Assembly (NCBI GenBank): GCA_021850745.1
Contig: JAJZKX010000116.1
Span: 1-6,317, forward strand
DNA from: Thermoplasmata archaeon
GTDB taxonomy: Archaea > Thermoplasmatota > Thermoplasmata > Thermoplasmatales > Thermoplasmataceae
DNA: 6,317 bases
Direction: 5' to 3'
This document shows, piece after piece, positions 6,224 to 6,317 of the stretch. The notes under the pieces are model-generated. The model saw only the letters and a list, made by a program, of their open reading frames with translations, searched no databases and had not been told where the DNA came from. Every line of letters starts with the position of its first letter. The stretch's first letter is position 1. The position numbers were made by a program, and so were the translations under genes.

Positions 6224-6317
6224 TTGGTTGAATCAGAACAGGGATCCAGCATATTGGAACTTCTCGATCAGTTGTGCAGGGAAGCCCTCCAGGAGGATTC
6301 ACTACAACTTGTCAGGG
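6224..6317 (+). CDS. N-terminal fragment of an unidentified protein, cut by window end
   Basis: From TTG 6224 the frame stays open to the window end for 31 codons, reading (M)VESEQGSSILELLDQLC and continuing through a Leu/Glu/Gln-rich, probably helical stretch. The frame is closed by TAA at 6185-6187, and TTG 6224 is the first ATG/GTG/TTG after it. Support comes from AAAGGT seven bases upstream, the same arrangement as before the sedolisin TTG, and from a TATA-like element at a suitable distance. There is no signal peptide and no recognisable motif in so short a piece, so no function is proposed. A chance open frame of this length is possible. Confidence 0.5.
   Translation, partial: MVESEQGSSILELLDQLCREALQEDSLQLVR

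Overview
The window reads as ordinary chromosomal DNA of an acidophilic archaeon, most likely a member of the Thermoplasmatales or a close relative. Four points suggest this: a cell-surface sedolisin (acid-active S53 protease) with C-terminal 'VTFxExGLPAGxxW' repeats and a membrane anchor; an archaeal Nob1-type PIN nuclease with a zinc ribbon; AT-rich, TATA-like upstream sequences; and several apparent TTG starts preceded by short AGGT-type ribosome binding sites. The species cannot be fixed from the sequence alone. Base composition looks close to balanced GC/AT. That is richer in GC than Ferroplasma or Picrophilus and nearer Thermoplasma or an uncultured relative.

All genes lie on the + strand. 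In order: (1) the 3' end of an acyl/acetyl-CoA synthetase-like adenylate-forming enzyme, cut by the window edge; (2) a 989-residue secreted, membrane-anchored sedolisin with signal peptide, prodomain, full catalytic set and four C-terminal repeats of exactly 76 residues; (3) an intergenic region of 146 bp with a possible terminator, inverted repeats and TATA-like elements; (4) a complete citrate synthase; (5) after 27 bp, a Nob1-like rRNA-processing endonuclease; (6) overlapping it by 4 bp, a cyclase/kynurenine-formamidase-like metal hydrolase; (7) after a short gap with a plausible promoter and ribosome binding site, the first 31 codons of a further gene that runs off the window.

Functionally the window mixes central carbon metabolism (acyl-CoA activation, citrate synthase), extracellular peptide degradation at low pH (sedolisin) and RNA maturation (Nob1). 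Nob1 and the cyclase are probably translationally coupled, and both may be read through from citrate synthase. The sedolisin and the last gene look like separate transcription units. I see no mobile element, CRISPR array, tRNA or rRNA, and no convincing novel multi-gene system. The most distinctive item is the architecture of the sedolisin.
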